Assembly: GCF_963675165.1 (NCBI RefSeq)
Contig: NC_087389.1
Coordinates: 778,001 to 842,000, forward strand
Origin: Halichondria panicea
Lineage: Eukaryota; Porifera; Demospongiae; Suberitida; Halichondriidae
Direction of reading: 5' to 3'
DNA: 64,000 nucleotides
Under the pieces are notes generated by a model. The model did not search any database, had not been told where the DNA came from, and saw only the letters and a program-made list of their open reading frames with translations. Shown piece after piece: positions 35,301-48,800 of the stretch; position 1 is the stretch's first letter; each line of letters opens with the position of its first letter. A program made the position numbers and the translations under genes.

Positions 35301-35627
35301 CTAAAACTGGAGACATTCGTTTAGCACGGTTTTCTGTGCTAAATCAGCACGTCTTTTTTCTCTGTGTACCTATAATTATAGAGGTATATATATATACAAG
35401 GAATAAAAAAGATTGTTCATATACCTCAATTAAGGTGACATAAACGCGTGTATATTAATTTCTGCTATTTCTGCGAATGAGAGTAAAATCGCAAAAATTA
35501 GTACTTGCTGGCTGCACTCTTGTTTAATGTACAGATCGATATTTCGCAAAAAATTATACCAGCAAAATGTACAAAACTGCAAACAAATCTACCTGTGAAA
35601 ATAATATGTAGTTGACAAAAAATAAAA

Positions 35628-35699
35628 AGGTCTTGCCGAGATTTGAACTCGGATCTTGAGATTCAGAGTCTCAGGTGCTAACCGTTACACCACAAGACC
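35628..35699 (-). tRNA. tRNA-Gln (anticodon CTG)
   Basis: 72 bases folding as a full cloverleaf on the minus strand: acceptor GGTCTTG paired with CAAGACC plus discriminator base, D-arm GGTGTAACGGTTAGCACC, anticodon stem TGAGA/TCTCA around loop CTCTGAA (anticodon CTG, reading CAG), and T-arm CCGAGTTCAAATCTCGG. The A-box and B-box (GTTCAAATC) are intact. Sequence closely parallels animal tRNA-Gln(CTG). No intron, and CCA is not encoded. Confidence 0.96.
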
Positions 35700-35823
35700 T
35701 TGCATGAATTAATGACCTTTCACATCCAGTTTAATCACAGCGCATGCTCAGAATTGTACTCTCTAGTAGGCGTGATTCCATGTCATATGACTAATGACCT
35801 TTGAACCACCCCTTGACAGGAGA

Positions 35824-38800
35824 ATGGCAAGCATAGGTAGCTATCTACCTCCTCCAGGGAGCGCCGTGTGGCGTCGAGATGTTCCTGCCCACCCTCATAT
35901 AGACCCACATGCCCAGGAGGGGAAGAGAGTGCGGCATGTGGTCATCAGGGATGCTCAAATTTGGAGCAAACCAGCCCCATATGTGGTGAGAACATGACCA
36001 CGATACTCTAAGAGCAATGATTGTGATATGTGTGAACTAATACAGGTGTATCGAGTTGATGTGCTGACTGAACACGACCATTGGTATATGTTTAAACGCT
36101 ACAGTCAGTTCTACACACTGCACTCTAAGGTACGTTAATACATGCATTAATTAAGTGGGAGTTGAACATCTTTCAACAGCCATAACTTTAGTACCGTTGA
36201 TCCAATGTCAACATTTTTAAGATTTTCGGAAAGCTTAGAAAGAGACCTTTCAAATGATGTGTTTCAATCTAAAATTTAGATGGAGCCATAATTTGTCATT
36301 TTTCGGCCTTGGACCATGGGCTATTAATAATTCATGGTGTGGCCAAATTGGTAAATACTTTTATCGCTCAAATATGAACTTTGAGGACACCATTTGAAAG
36401 GTCTCTTTCTAAGCTTTCAGAAAATCATAAAATCGTTGAACTTGGATCCACGGAATTTAAGTTATGGCAGCCGAAAGAGTCCCCAAACCTAAATAAGCCA
36501 CTAAACTACCCATAATACCTGCAGTTGGTGAAGAAGTATGGTACTAAAGTCCAGCTGCCTCCAAAGAAGCTCTCTGGTAATCTGTCCAAAGTTCTCATTG
36601 ACAAGAGGAGACAATCGCTTGAGACGTACCTTCAGAAGTTGGTTCATGGGGAATCCCAAGTCTCCCTCTCTCCAGAGCTCATGCAGTTCCTCGATGTGCC
36701 CACTCACGTGAGCCTGCACTAGAACTACACTATTATAGGGGGAAAACTATTAGCCCACATGTGACAGGCTCTGGGAAAACCAGACAATTCTGCTCCAAAT
36801 GTCTGGTTTTCCCAGAGCCTGTCACATATGCTATACCCTAGTACTGCTGAACCCAGCACTGTCCATGAGCATGCATTCCTGGTATGGCACATTGTATAAT
36901 GTTGATATAATATTATCATACAATAATACAAATCTTATGAACTGCCTGTTGAATTATGCATATAACAATCTGCCCATGCCGTACCATAATTATAAGTTAC
37001 TTATATAAATTCTCTGTTTTAGTTGCTATTGTATTTGCTGTAGGATGTGATTGAGGTGACTGATATACTGACGCGGCACCTCTATCTCCATGGCGACCAG
37101 TTGTTGGAGGAGGCCACGCCCATTTCCCTGAGCGTGAATGAGATGTATGCAATCACCAAGCGACTGCTGTTCCCACGCAATGCTGCAGGGGATGGAGATG
37201 GTGAGTACCACACAACACTCATAAGACTGTTTTATAATAAAAGTCATATATAAGTTGTATAATATAATTATTAGTTAGTAGTTAAAGTAGTTGACAGACT
37301 CCCCGCCCCCTCCTATAGAATGTGATGATGTGGCTGCGGACCCCGCCCACCTGTACAGCTTTGTGCAGACACTGGAGACCCTCAAGGTCTCCCTGCCACC
37401 TGCCACCACCTCAGTCTGCTGCTCCAGCTTTGATCTGGCTCACTTCAGAGCACTGCACACCTTCAAGGTAGCATAGGTACTACAGTAGATGCTCAATTGG
37501 TTTTGGATACTGTTGCTGTCAATCTTCCATTAGTACATTTTACTGAATGTGATTAATTTTCTCCAAAGCTCCAAAGATGGAGTTTTTCAAATCGATAAAT
37601 GTGCCTAGTGCCTAGTGCCTAGTGTGTTCAGTACACTGTGTGCAGGTTGTAGTGACTGCCATTGTATCAACTGTACATTCTGTAGCTCCCAGAGGTTAAA
37701 TGTACCATGGGTCATTAAGAATAATGCAATATTTAGAGATGTAATAGTAAGTACTTGTAATTCCGTGCAGATGGACAAAGTTCCCCTGAGTCAGGTGACT
37801 GGGTTGCTGTCTATCCAACAGCAGTTGGGTAAGCTCTCAGTCCATAGAGGCCTCCACACTCTGAGGGAGCTGCTCATAGAGGCAGTAGAGGAGAAGAGAG
37901 GCTCATTATATGGAGGGGGTCAAGCCTCCCCCACTCTCATCTCTCCCTCATCATCACAGTCATGGAGGATATCAGCCACCGCTAGACTAACAACGTCACG
38001 GTGGGTCAGCTAGCTAGCTGTCTCGGCATTTTTGGTAGGGCAATGTGTGTGTATTAATGGAGTGTGGTAGAGATTGGTCTGATAAGTGGTTGAATGTTGT
38101 CTTTCAGTATGGTACATTGGGTACATGTAGATCCCCTTCATTTTGAAAGTACTATAGAGTCGGATTTTGTAACTAGAGTTCTGATGTTCCAAATTCATAA
38201 TTTTATTCAAAAAACCAGAAAATTAATGTTACTGGAGCAAGTTATGGCCGTTCAAAGATAATTTTAAAAATTATCAAGATCTGAAGCCAGCCAATTGTGG
38301 CTACTACATGCATTGGTTGGTATGGTAATTCAGCCCCACCTAGCTTGACATGTTAGGCTCTGGTATTTAATAATGAACTTTACAGGTATCCTTGCGAACA
38401 TGCCAGATATCTTATGTATGACATTAAACCCATGTTATAATTATTATTCCCCCGCACTGTGCTAACACGTTGTCACAATTATTACCCGTACTCTGCTTGA
38501 GAAAGAGGCTAACTATACAATGTCTAACAGCTAGATTATAATTATTATTGTGTGTGTGTGCTGCAGAGTGATTGTCCAGCCGTGGCACTCCCTCCACACC
38601 CTCACACTCTCACACAACCTCCTCACACACCTCGATGACTCACTGCAGCTACTACCAGTGCTTAGAGAGGTTGGTATTCACAGTCTTCAACAAATGACCT
38701 ACTCTATATCTTCAGTCACAGTTTCTAACATGCTTGTTGTGTATTTGTAGGTCTTTTAATTGCCTGCTATGTTATTTTTGCAACATAGCAACCAACTGTA

Positions 38801-41266
38801 GAATGCCAAAACATACACTTGATGAGCTTTGGATTGCTTAAAATATTTGTCTCCCTCAGTATAGTAGCCTGGATACCCTCCACCGTACAAGTGTCTAGTA
38901 AATGATCTCTTACTAACATGTACCTGTGTGATATGTGTGATCCTCCCACACACACACACACACACACACACACCCACACACACGCAGTTAAACCTTAGTC
39001 ACAACCAGCTTCAAGAACTCAATCTTCGGTTCCTCTGTTTGCCTGGTTTGGAGAAGCTCTCACTGTCACACAACTCCATAGCAACCGTACACACAGACAA
39101 CAAGGTGCTGGAGAGGATCACCTGCCTCAATCTGTCCCACAATCGACTGGCTACTCTGAACTGGCTTCATGCTTTTGTTGGTCTAGGAGTGCTCAATATG
39201 TCCTATAACCTGCTCTCCCAGAGACTGGACCTCGATAAACTGACTCAGTTGAGACTGCTCAACACGCTCACACTTAGAGGTTTGTCTGTGTGCATGCGTG
39301 GGATTGTGTGTGTGCATGTGCGTGTGTACAGTGTGTGTGTGTTATGTGTTCTTGGCCTGTTTTTGTTTCAGTAATAACCTACAGGACTAGTTTTATAACA
39401 CAGGTGTGTGTCACTTACTCTCAGGTAATCCCATCACATCATCCAACGCTTGCAGACTATTCATATTGGCCAAGTTCATGCAGAAATCTAGACAGGTGAA
39501 AAATTGTAAAAAATAGTTGTTCCACTGACTAGATGTACCACCCATTGCATACAGCTAGCTTCTTGTGTTAGTGTACTTCAAGCCTACAATTTGACCTCCT
39601 CCTCATGTGATCTAATATTTATAGTGCAAACCAGAAGCACATGAAAGAACTAACACTTGTATGATAAACTGATTATAGATGTAATATTATACAGGTTGTA
39701 TTGGATGGGCAAGAAGCTACCAGCAAAGAGCAGGTGAGTGAATTGGAACAATAATATGGAACTATACGTCACATGTGCTATGTAAACATGACCTAATTAG
39801 AGAAAGTTGTTATTATAATCATTTAGTACTAGGGTTTAAGGATTCTGAGGAATGGCATGTGTGCTCTTGTATATATCTCTGCCTGTATGGTTGCTTATTC
39901 ATAGTGCTTCATCATATTACATACCCTCCACACACACTTGCAGGCTAAACTGCAAGCCCTGGTCAAGAAGCACGGCCCTGAACCTGATCTATGGCCGCTA
40001 GCAAAGTCCCTCACATATATCGAGTTAAGTACAGAAGGCCAAACACCACCACTAACACCAACTCAGTCTGCTCCTGATGTAGAGGTGTCTTGGCAGGTCC
40101 AATCATCAATTGAACAGAAACCTAGACCACTAGCGAAATCTCGCTCATTTTCCCTCCCACTTGCTGGCACTACTGGAGTAACGGATAGACCACCCTCACA
40201 TAGATCTTTTGACCAGCTCCCCTCCCCCCAGCGTGAATGTTCTCAAGAGAGGCACCTCTTAGCACAGAGTATAGCATCGAGGAAACTAGACTTCAGAGAT
40301 AGACAGAGTTTCGAAGAACAGTACACGATAGGAGGACCTGTTTCACCTATATATAAACGCAGCAACTTGGTGAGCTTGTCGTCACGAGAAGAACCCGATG
40401 GCCAATCAGATATCAGTAGCGTGTCGCCTGAACATTGTCTCAATGGAATGTCAGAGAGATCTTCAGTATCAATCCTAACACCACCGCCCTCCACCCCCTT
40501 ACCTTTGCAAGAGGACACTAATAAACGAACTATCACCCCCAGTATGATCCGATCTGCTCTCGAGTCTCTACAGCAGATGCAAAGCAACAGAGCCACTCCA
40601 CAATCTGGCACATCACCTTCTGAACACAGGCAAATTTGTCCTGAAACTGTCGCAAATGCTTTATCAGTTTTGATTAATCAGGACTCTCAACCACCGCGGC
40701 TCTCTGTGTCCAGTGACACACCCACCACATTCCTAACCCCTCCCCCCTCCACTCCACTAGGGGACACCAACGACCAATCAACTAATCTCTCTTCGTCTGA
40801 TTTGATATCTGCTTTGTCAGCGTTAGTTGTTCCCGGTCAGTGTTATAGCGTGGATACTACAAGTGGTGATAGCTCTACCGTGACCTCTGTACCTGCATGC
40901 ACACCAAACGAGGACAGAAAAGAATGGCGGAGACTCGGCTTCAAGCCTGAGGATGTTATCCAAGCTCTCACTGCACTCTCGCTACAGATTGGGGAAGAAA
41001 CAGACAGCCCTACAGCTGACGACTTGAGCTTGTCTCCAATTCAGGAAGAAATGGTATTAACTGCTAACAAACTATACACTACCAATGTGGAAGCTAGAGA
41101 CACAAGAAATGCAAGTGAGAGTATTGATGAGGAAAGGTCCCCAGCTCCTCCCGATTTTGTGTTTTCGCCGCCTGAATTAAATGACTGTGTATTGGATGTA
41201 CCCACCACCTGGAACAGTGCACCTAGTGCGTCATGTAGCCCCAGTGATGATGTGTTGTACTCATAG
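35824..41266 (+). CDS. NISCH: nischarin-like PX and leucine-rich-repeat protein
   Basis: About eleven exons, roughly 930 residues. PX domain in exons 1-3: VYRVDVLTEHDHWYMFKRYSQF, then LPPKKLSGNLSKVLIDKRRQ and LETYLQKLVHG, the phosphoinositide-binding part. Then comes the nischarin-type spacer (FLDVPTH|DVIEVTDILTRHLY, SSFDLAHFRALHTFK), and leucine-rich repeats: LHTLTLSHNLLTHLDDS, LNLSHNQLQELNLRFL, LEKLSLSHNSIATV, ITCLNLSHNRLATLNWL, LGVLNMSYNLLS, closed by NPITSS and VVLDGQEATSKEQ. The large last exon (39944-41266) is Ser/Pro-rich and disordered. Nischarin binds integrin alpha5, Rac and PAK on endosomes. Human nischarin (1504 residues) has a long folded C-terminal part not seen here. An intron (36130-36524) holds a foldback repeat and another (36708-37043) a perfect hairpin. 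Confidence 0.85.
36166..36482. mobile_element. foldback repeat, copy 2 (reverse orientation), in NISCH intron 2
   Basis: Same family as 16833-17150 but inverted: the left arm (cagccataactttagtaccg, gattttcggaaagcttagaa) mirrors the right arm (taagctttcagaaaatcata, agttatggcagccgaaagag). The core ttgtcatttttcggccttgg is the complement of the core in copy 1. Confidence 0.8.
36759..36827. mobile_element. 69-bp perfect hairpin in NISCH intron 3
   Basis: 28-bp perfect inverted arms (atgtgacaggctctgggaaa plus accagaca and complement) around a 13-base loop. No clear target duplication. Likely a hairpin micro-MITE. Confidence 0.75.
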
Positions 41267-41537
41267 TATATACATAGCTGTTGGTTGTGTTGTTTGTACA
41301 CGTTTTTGTTTGTGGTTTAATACAGTTAATTTTCGCATAGTGTGTATTATGACATATGACGTCATAATTAAGTGATAATTGCATTGTAATGATGGAGAAT
41401 GACGTCATAAGGGTGGGGCACTCCCATATTTAGGGTGGTTTTATGATTAAAGCGCATAAACTGTTATTTTTCTAACTAGCTAGCTAGTACAGTTGAGTCA
41501 AGATACAGCATCTCTAGTCTCTAAGAAATCAACAAAA

Positions 41538-42869
41538 ATGGGAAGCAAATTGGGCGATACAGCTACCGACATCGGCAAAGGTGGCAAGTGCGGACAGATC
41601 ACACTGGTCATCATCAACTTACTGTTTATTGTGAGTGAAACACACACACACATCCTCCCACATTGCTGTTTATACCGAATCCATTAGCTAAAATCACATC
41701 TTTTAGCTTAATGCACTCTGCTGTTTTTTTTCTAGGTTTTGGGTATAATCACGTTGGCCATTGGAGCATGGGCCATCGCCAGTGGCAGCTCGTTCTCGTT
41801 TCTTACTGGTAGCCAGATTATTGGAGGCTCTGCTGTCCTCATCATTGCTGGAGGAGCTGCAGTTATCATTGCAGCCATTGGTGTGTTTGGAGCCATATGC
41901 AAGAACAGACCTCTCCTGTTCATTGTAAGCAGAGTGTACAATATACGATGTTTTGTAGCTATAATATGTACACATGTAGCTCAAGTATAGTATCCTGCAA
42001 TTTTGATGCATTTATGTAAGTTTGGAAACATGACTGTTGTAATCATTTATATTTCTCTCCTTACATAGTATGCCGTTGTTGTCTCCCTCATTGTGATTGC
42101 TGAGATTGTTGTTGGAATCGTAGCCTTTATATACAGAGAAGAAGTGACCACTGGGGTAAGTGTTCTGGTTCTTTAGTGCAAACAAAGTTATCATGTTGTG
42201 TGTTGTGCAGATCCAAAATGGTATTGAAGAGAATCTCATCGTAAACTACAATGCTAGCAATCCATCAAGTGATGAAAACTCTATCGTCAACTTTTTCCAG
42301 AGTACTGTGAGTAACAAGTGCTGTTTTGTGTGTGTGATGGTGTTTCATCCTATCCTTTTGTTCCTGTACAGTTCCAATGCTGTGGATTCAATAATGCTTC
42401 TGATTGGTCGGAATTGAACGTGGATGCCATCATCATGAATAACGGACATCCCCCTAGGTGTCTCATGTGTGTGACCGGGCAACAAAACTGTCAAAATTTT
42501 GAATACAACCAGACCGTTACTGTGGGAGGAGTAACAGTTACTGAGACCAAGTCCTTTAATACCACAGATGTGGTAAGATGATAATTAAACTATGCTTGCT
42601 GTGTGTCATGTGTGTCCCTCCCCCAGGGCTGTGTAAGTGTGAATACCAATGCACTTCTTGCTCTGGCCATTGGAGCTGGTGTCATTGGTATCGTCATTGG
42701 TTTCCTTGAGGTAAGCACACACACACACACACACACACACCTCGTACAAGCCCTTAATGTAATCTGAGTTATTATAATTATGATTCTCCCTATACAGATC
42801 ATTGGTGTCATCCTGGCCCTGCTCCTCTGCTGTTGCATATCTCGTGCCAAGAAGCAAGAGGTCGTCTAA
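41538..42869 (+). CDS. tetraspanin 1 of cluster
   Basis: Seven exons, about 245 residues, four-helix tetraspanin. TM1 spans KCGQITLVIINLLFI|VLGIITLAIGAW; TM2 and TM3 are SAVLIIAGGAAVIIAAIGVF and AVVVSLIVIAEIVVGIVAF; the large extracellular loop carries the diagnostic FQCCGFNNASDW with further Cys; TM4 is ALLALAIGAGVIGIVIGFLE|IIGVILALLLCCC, with a juxtamembrane CCC likely palmitoylated. Acts as a plasma-membrane organiser. The start MGSKLGDT is the in-frame ATG nearest TM1; another lies 45 bases upstream. Confidence 0.9.
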
Positions 42870-43132
42870 ATAAACAACTAGAGTAGTAGACAACATCCAA
42901 CCATCTATCTGTAACTATCGTAGATTCTCTAAATTATTTTTAGCACTTGTACTTTAATTAGCTGTGTTCTTCCTTGTGTGTTTTGATGCTCTGTTTTGTT
43001 GTTGATTGTGACATGATAATATACACGTGATTGAGTTTACAAGGAGGAAGTGTATGTTCTGAGATATTAAACAGCTTAGAGGATCACTAGCTAGCTAACT
43101 GTCTATCTAACTGTCTATCTAACTCCCAAGAG

Positions 43133-43778
43133 ATGGCCTCCAAGCAAGTATGCTTCTCCTGTTGCACACACTTCTGGAGGATCCTCTTCATGATCGTCAA
43201 CACTGTGTTTGCTGTAAGGATCTAGCTAGCTATAGCCTAAGCCTAAGCCACCCCGGCCCCATAGCCCTAGGCTAGTAGCCATGTGTAGCTGCATATGGTA
43301 GTTTAATCATAATGGTTTAATCAATTGATAATTATGACTAGTCATGTGTATGAAGCGTGCAAGTCTATAGCTTATATAAAACAGTACGACTAGACTATAC
43401 AAACTGATATGATATTTATTACATTACGTTGGTGTCGAGTTAACAATGTTCGCTTCAATGGATTTAATGGTCTTAAGTATGTACGTACGTACGTACGTCG
43501 GCTAAGGCTGAGGGTTTTAGGCTTTTGTATCTGACAGAATTCATTGATGTAGTATAATGTTCCAGGCTTTAATATTCACGGCTGTCATCAAGTGACGTGG
43601 ACACATAGCTACTAGACTAGCACTACAGAATGTGTATTTGTCAACCAACCAATTGTTAAGTGTTTCCATTCCATAAAAGTAAACGATGCTGCACCTGCAC
43701 ATGACTCACACGTACACACACACACACACGCACGCACACACACACACACACGTACACACACACACACGTACACACACA

Positions 43779-43827
<49 letters not shown>

Positions 43828-45121
43828 TTGATAGGTCTCGGGCTGACTGGACTAGGGATCTACCTACTAGCCTCTGGTAACGACCTTCAGTTCATCACTG
43901 GCAACCAGTACGCTAACGGAGGAGCTCTCATCTTGATCGCCGGACTCATAACCTTCATTATTGCGCTAGTCGGTTTGATCGGAGCAGCTGGCATGTGGTC
44001 TTGTGTCATTGCCTTTGTAAGTCTCTAACTATCTAATGTACCATTGAAGTCCCTGGGAGGAGTGGGCGGTGCTCTATGATGCCCGGCATAGCTTCCTAGC
44101 TACTAGTTACATGTTTTGCTTCTATTCTTGTGCAGTACATTGTCTTCATGACGCTTGTGGTAATACTGGAGATAGTGGCGGGGGTACTGGGGTTCGTGTA
44201 TCAGATGGAGTTGGTGAGTCATTGTTCCCACTGTAGTATTCTACAATGTCATGATGGTGTACTTGTTGTACAGGGAGAGATTGTGGCAGTCCGGGTCACT
44301 TCTGCATTTGATACTTTTAACGCTGAAGATAACGATGTCACTGCTCTGGTTAACTTCATGCAAGGAGAGGTAAACACATTATACCGTATGGCAAATCATT
44401 TTGCAATGCACAGCACTAGCCCATTTACACGTCCAGCTTACACAATGGGTTTTTGTGTTCTTATGGCAGTAGCAAGCAGGTGGTCCATTACTTGTATATA
44501 TGGTTATGTTCTTGGCATCAATAACAATGTTCTTGTGTTTGTACAGTTCCAGTGTTGTGGTTATGATTCGTATGAGGACTGGTTAGACACGCCCTATCTG
44601 AACAATACTCAACTATTCCCTGACTCATGCAACTGCACCAATGCCTCGACTGTGGACTGCATTAGTGTACCTGAGGTACCCAATCAAATGATCTACGATC
44701 GCAACTGCAGTGCTGGCGTGAGGTCTTTCCTTGAGGAGAACTTGATTGTCATCGGGGCAGTGGGAATCACGTTCGGAGTGCTTGAGGTATATCCATCTTG
44801 CTTTAAGCATAACCCTACTTACTCTCTCTGTGTTACTAGGCATTGATATTAGGGTGGGGTATGCTGTTTACATGTTATAAATTATGTTTGACTGCTTCTT
44901 TACCAATCGTATATTTGATATTCAAGTGTTCTTACTTTTGATCTAGCCTTTCAAGAGGAAGCTCTCCTTATTGAATATTAGGTTGTGTGCTTCATCTAAC
45001 CCCTCTTATATGATTCGTTCCTCCACAGCTATTTGGGCTGGGCATTAGCATTGCCTTGTGTGCTTGCTTCTGCTACATCAAAAAACATGAGGACGATTAT
45101 AACTTTAATAAGGCTGTCTAG
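43133..45121 (+). CDS. tetraspanin 2 of cluster
   Basis: Six exons. [20 protein letters not shown] opens with N-terminal Cys and TM1; TM2 is [22 protein letters not shown]3 [20 protein letters not shown]; the large loop has [16 protein letters not shown] and NCSAGV; TM4 is [26 protein letters not shown], ending [10 protein letters not shown]. Same strand and intron positions as tetraspanin 1 (split after the first part of TM1, before FQCCG and in TM4), indicating tandem duplication followed by strong divergence. A long CA tract lies in its first intron (about 43712-43825). Confidence 0.9.
43712..43826. repeat. CA microsatellite in tetraspanin 2 intron 1
   Basis: (CA)n with CGTA interruptions, about 115 bp, running to the acceptor of exon 2. 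Confidence 0.95.
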
Positions 45122-45499
45122 TTGTGAACTGTGTGCACAGATCAAGGTGTTTAATGCAAGTATTCAAACTGCTGTAATAGTAATCAATAGCTATGTACAT
45201 ACCCCCACCCTGTACCCCCCACCCTTCACTGGCTGGCTGGAATATTCAGCTGTATGTTTTCATGTCACCACTTTTCACTTGAATTTATTTATATTATAAT
45301 TATTTTAAAGACATGTACATATAATTATTATGATAATTGAACTGTATGATTGAAAACTGATGTGTTATAAAAATACGTTCACGAGAGTAAGATGGCTTAA
45401 AAACACAGCTACATGTATAATTGAATTGCAGTGTTGCTACTCATAATATATTATGATTAGTCTACATGTCGGGCTAGCTAGGGGGGGGGGGTTGGATGA
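45122..45499. other. convergent intergenic region between tetraspanins 2 and 3
   Basis: About 380 bp, AT-rich with ATAATTAT words and a G-run at 45481-45491. Nothing else recognised. Confidence 0.45.
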
Positions 45500-46852
45500 T
45501 CATTCTTTGTCAAAGTCTGTACAGCAAACCAGACAGAAAGCCAACAAGATGACCACAATCTGCACAGAAGTACAACACCCGTAAACAAAAGGTAATCAAT
45601 GACATAATACATGTTAAAGAGGAAAAGGTAATTTAAGCCAGACAACAGTAAATACACCTCTAGCAATAATACATTTTTTATGGGTATCATACTTGTAACA
45701 CACCTCGCCCACAAGGAAGGCAATACCAACAGCGGCCACAGCGACCAGCTGAGTCTGAACAAGATTGAGGACTGCACTGGAACATCCCTTGCTATACTGT
45801 TCAGTGATGCAGGTCATGTTGACATTGCAGCATGAGGTTGGTATTTCCAGGTCAGCATTGAGCCAGTCAGTGACATTATTCACACCACAGCAATTAAGCT
45901 GAAGAGAGATCAGAGTTGAGTATTGACAGTTCCATGGAATTCACTTAAAATACCATTAATAATACGCAGCAAAGGAGATTTAGTGCATTATTAAGACGCA
46001 TAATTAGGTGTATTGTATACAGTACATCGGAAGTTTGGCTACAGCCTGATATATACAAAAGCACACAAATCGGTAGTACTTACAGTGGTTTGCACAAAGT
46101 CCCATGCTTCCCTGATGCCCATTGCAGTGGGTGTGGTTCCATTGTACTGAGTGAGTGTGGAGGTGAGACCAGACTCTATGAAACCAACTGCTTGATCACG
46201 ATAGACAAACGCAAGGACAGCTCCAACAATCTCCACAACAAAGATGATGAACACCACGATAATGTACTGCACGAAAACAAATCATATACGCTATGTGGTG
46301 ATAGAATAGAGGAAGCTAGCACAGACACTAACACTATTATCAAAACAGGGCAGTTACTTTATACTAACATGTCAGACTCTACTTACAATGTAGAGCAAAA
46401 CTCTATTGAACAAATGATCGCACATGGCTCCAAGGACACCGACGACAGCGATCGCGACAATGGCAATACCAACGACAATAAGTAGGTAGGGCCCGACCAA
46501 GAAGGCCTGTTGGTTGACAGCATCCACCAGAGTGCCTTCCTCTACCTCCAGCCATGCCCCTAACCCAATCAGAGCCAATCCTAGTCCCTGAGTGGGAGAG
46601 AAGGAAACAATATGTATATAGAAAAAGGAAACAGGACGCCTAGCCTACACTACACTAACCGATGAATTCCTTAAATAATTTACAACAAATGTGTAGATTG
46701 GTGGTAAAGTATCAGTATTCGCACATAGTAAAAAGGTGAGATTTTTAAATTCATAAAAAATTAATTCTAAGCAATAAAAACGATCAACTCACGATGAATA
46801 CGAACTGTATAATGATGAAACTTATTTGAAGACAGCGGTTGTAGGCCACCAT
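45500..46852 (-). CDS. tetraspanin 3 of cluster
   Basis: Reads leftwards in about five exons. MVAYNRCLQISFIIIQFVFI|GLGLALIGLGAWL forms TM1; VGPYLLIVVGIAIVAIAVVG TM2; YIIVVFIIFVVEIVGAVLAF TM3; the large loop carries LNCCGVNNVTDW, SCCNVNMTC and GCSSAV; TM4 is LVAVAAVGIAFLVGE|IVVILLAFCLVC, ending TDFDKE. All tetraspanin hallmarks are present. Inverted relative to tetraspanins 1 and 2 and divergent from POLR2L. Confidence 0.9.
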
Positions 46853-47976
<1,124 letters not shown>

Positions 47977-48052
47977 CTAACTTTACTAGTGACTCTTCAA
48001 CAACTATATAATTCCTTGCATTTTCGTGTACACTTACAATTGATTTTGTACA

Positions 48053-48358
48053 CATAACTCCAGCACTGTACACATAACTCCAGCACTGCACACATAACTC
48101 CAGCACTGCACACACAACTCCAGAACTCCAGCACTGCACACATAACTCCAGCACTGCACACACAACTCCAGAACTCCAGCACTGTACACATAACTCCAGC
48201 ACTGCACACGTAACTCCAGAACTCTACACACAACTCCAGCATGCACTGCACACATAACTCTAGCCTCCTTCACAAGGCCTAAACAATTAGAGGAAGAGAG
48301 GCCTGGGATCGAGGCTAACATAACTCCAGCACTGCACACATAACTCCAGCACTGCACA
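48053..48358. repeat. about 20-bp minisatellite (cataactccagcactgcaca)
   Basis: A dozen or so units, with one interruption at about 48258-48320 by unrelated sequence. Confidence 0.95.
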
Positions 48359-48396
48359 CCATCATTATGATTTGGCTGATTATGAGTATGGAAAGT

Positions 48397-48463
48397 TAGT
48401 CTCGAATACCCGCCTCAACCTAAAAGCCTCAAGCTTTTAGGTTGAGGCGGGTATTCGAGACTA
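48397..48463. mobile_element. 67-bp hairpin micro-MITE with 8-bp target duplication
   Basis: Perfect 31-bp inverted arms (tagtctcgaatacccgcctc onward) around a 5-base loop, flanked by an exact 8-bp direct repeat tggaaagt (48389-48396 and 48464-48471). It starts TAG and ends CTA, as does the hairpin at 25348-25405. An 8-bp duplication is typical of hAT elements. Confidence 0.85.
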
Positions 48464-48800
48464 TGGAAAGTCGTTGCTCTACTTTACTTCTAAGCGTAAT
48501 TGTACATTTAATACAGAATAATTATAAGACATGACTGGGTAAAGAGGTTTATTTGCTAATGATGTGCCTTCTAATTCATGCTAGAGCTTTCAAATGATTT
48601 CTCCAGGCAGATATTCTTTTCCTGATTCTCATTCTGAACTAACGGTGTGTTTTCCTTGCATTTGCATTTGCATTTTCACACTCTCTATAATTGATTGTTG
48701 TATTTTATATATGAGTAAAAACATGAACGTGGAAGTGTCTTTCCTTCTAAGAGTATCATACAATAACATGCATGCAACTATATTCTAGCTTGTTCATTCA

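Larger units (their letters stand above)
30382..35366. mobile_element. about 5-kb DNA transposon with TIRs and TA duplication, no transposase seen
   Basis: The left end CACAGAGAAAAGAGGTGTGC and the inverted right end CACAGAGAAAAAAGACGTGC match at most positions, and both flanks carry TA. Inside each end is a cluster of the short word TTAGCAC/GTGCTAA in both orientations (about 30395-30640 and 35205-35350), like subterminal transposase-binding sites. Only short, non-conserved open frames occur inside, so this looks like a non-autonomous element. It has a minisatellite and further insertions within it. Two internal stretches (about 32932-33070 and 33573-33730) are diverged direct copies of each other. 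TA suggests a Tc1/mariner-like or similar superfamily, but I cannot name it. Confidence 0.6.
47977..48800. other. intergenic with minisatellite and hairpin element
   Basis: About 820 bp between POLR2L and tetraspanin 4 stop codons. Contains the 20-bp minisatellite (48053-48358) and the hairpin at 48397-48463; the rest (48480-48800) is AT-rich with no feature seen. Confidence 0.6.

Noticed and set aside
43612-43880. Frames rich in VCVCV or HTHTH
   Set aside because: CA microsatellite in a tetraspanin intron.
48053-48358. CRISPR-like regularly spaced repeat
   Set aside because: Units are contiguous 20-bp minisatellite copies without unique spacers, in a eukaryotic intergenic region.
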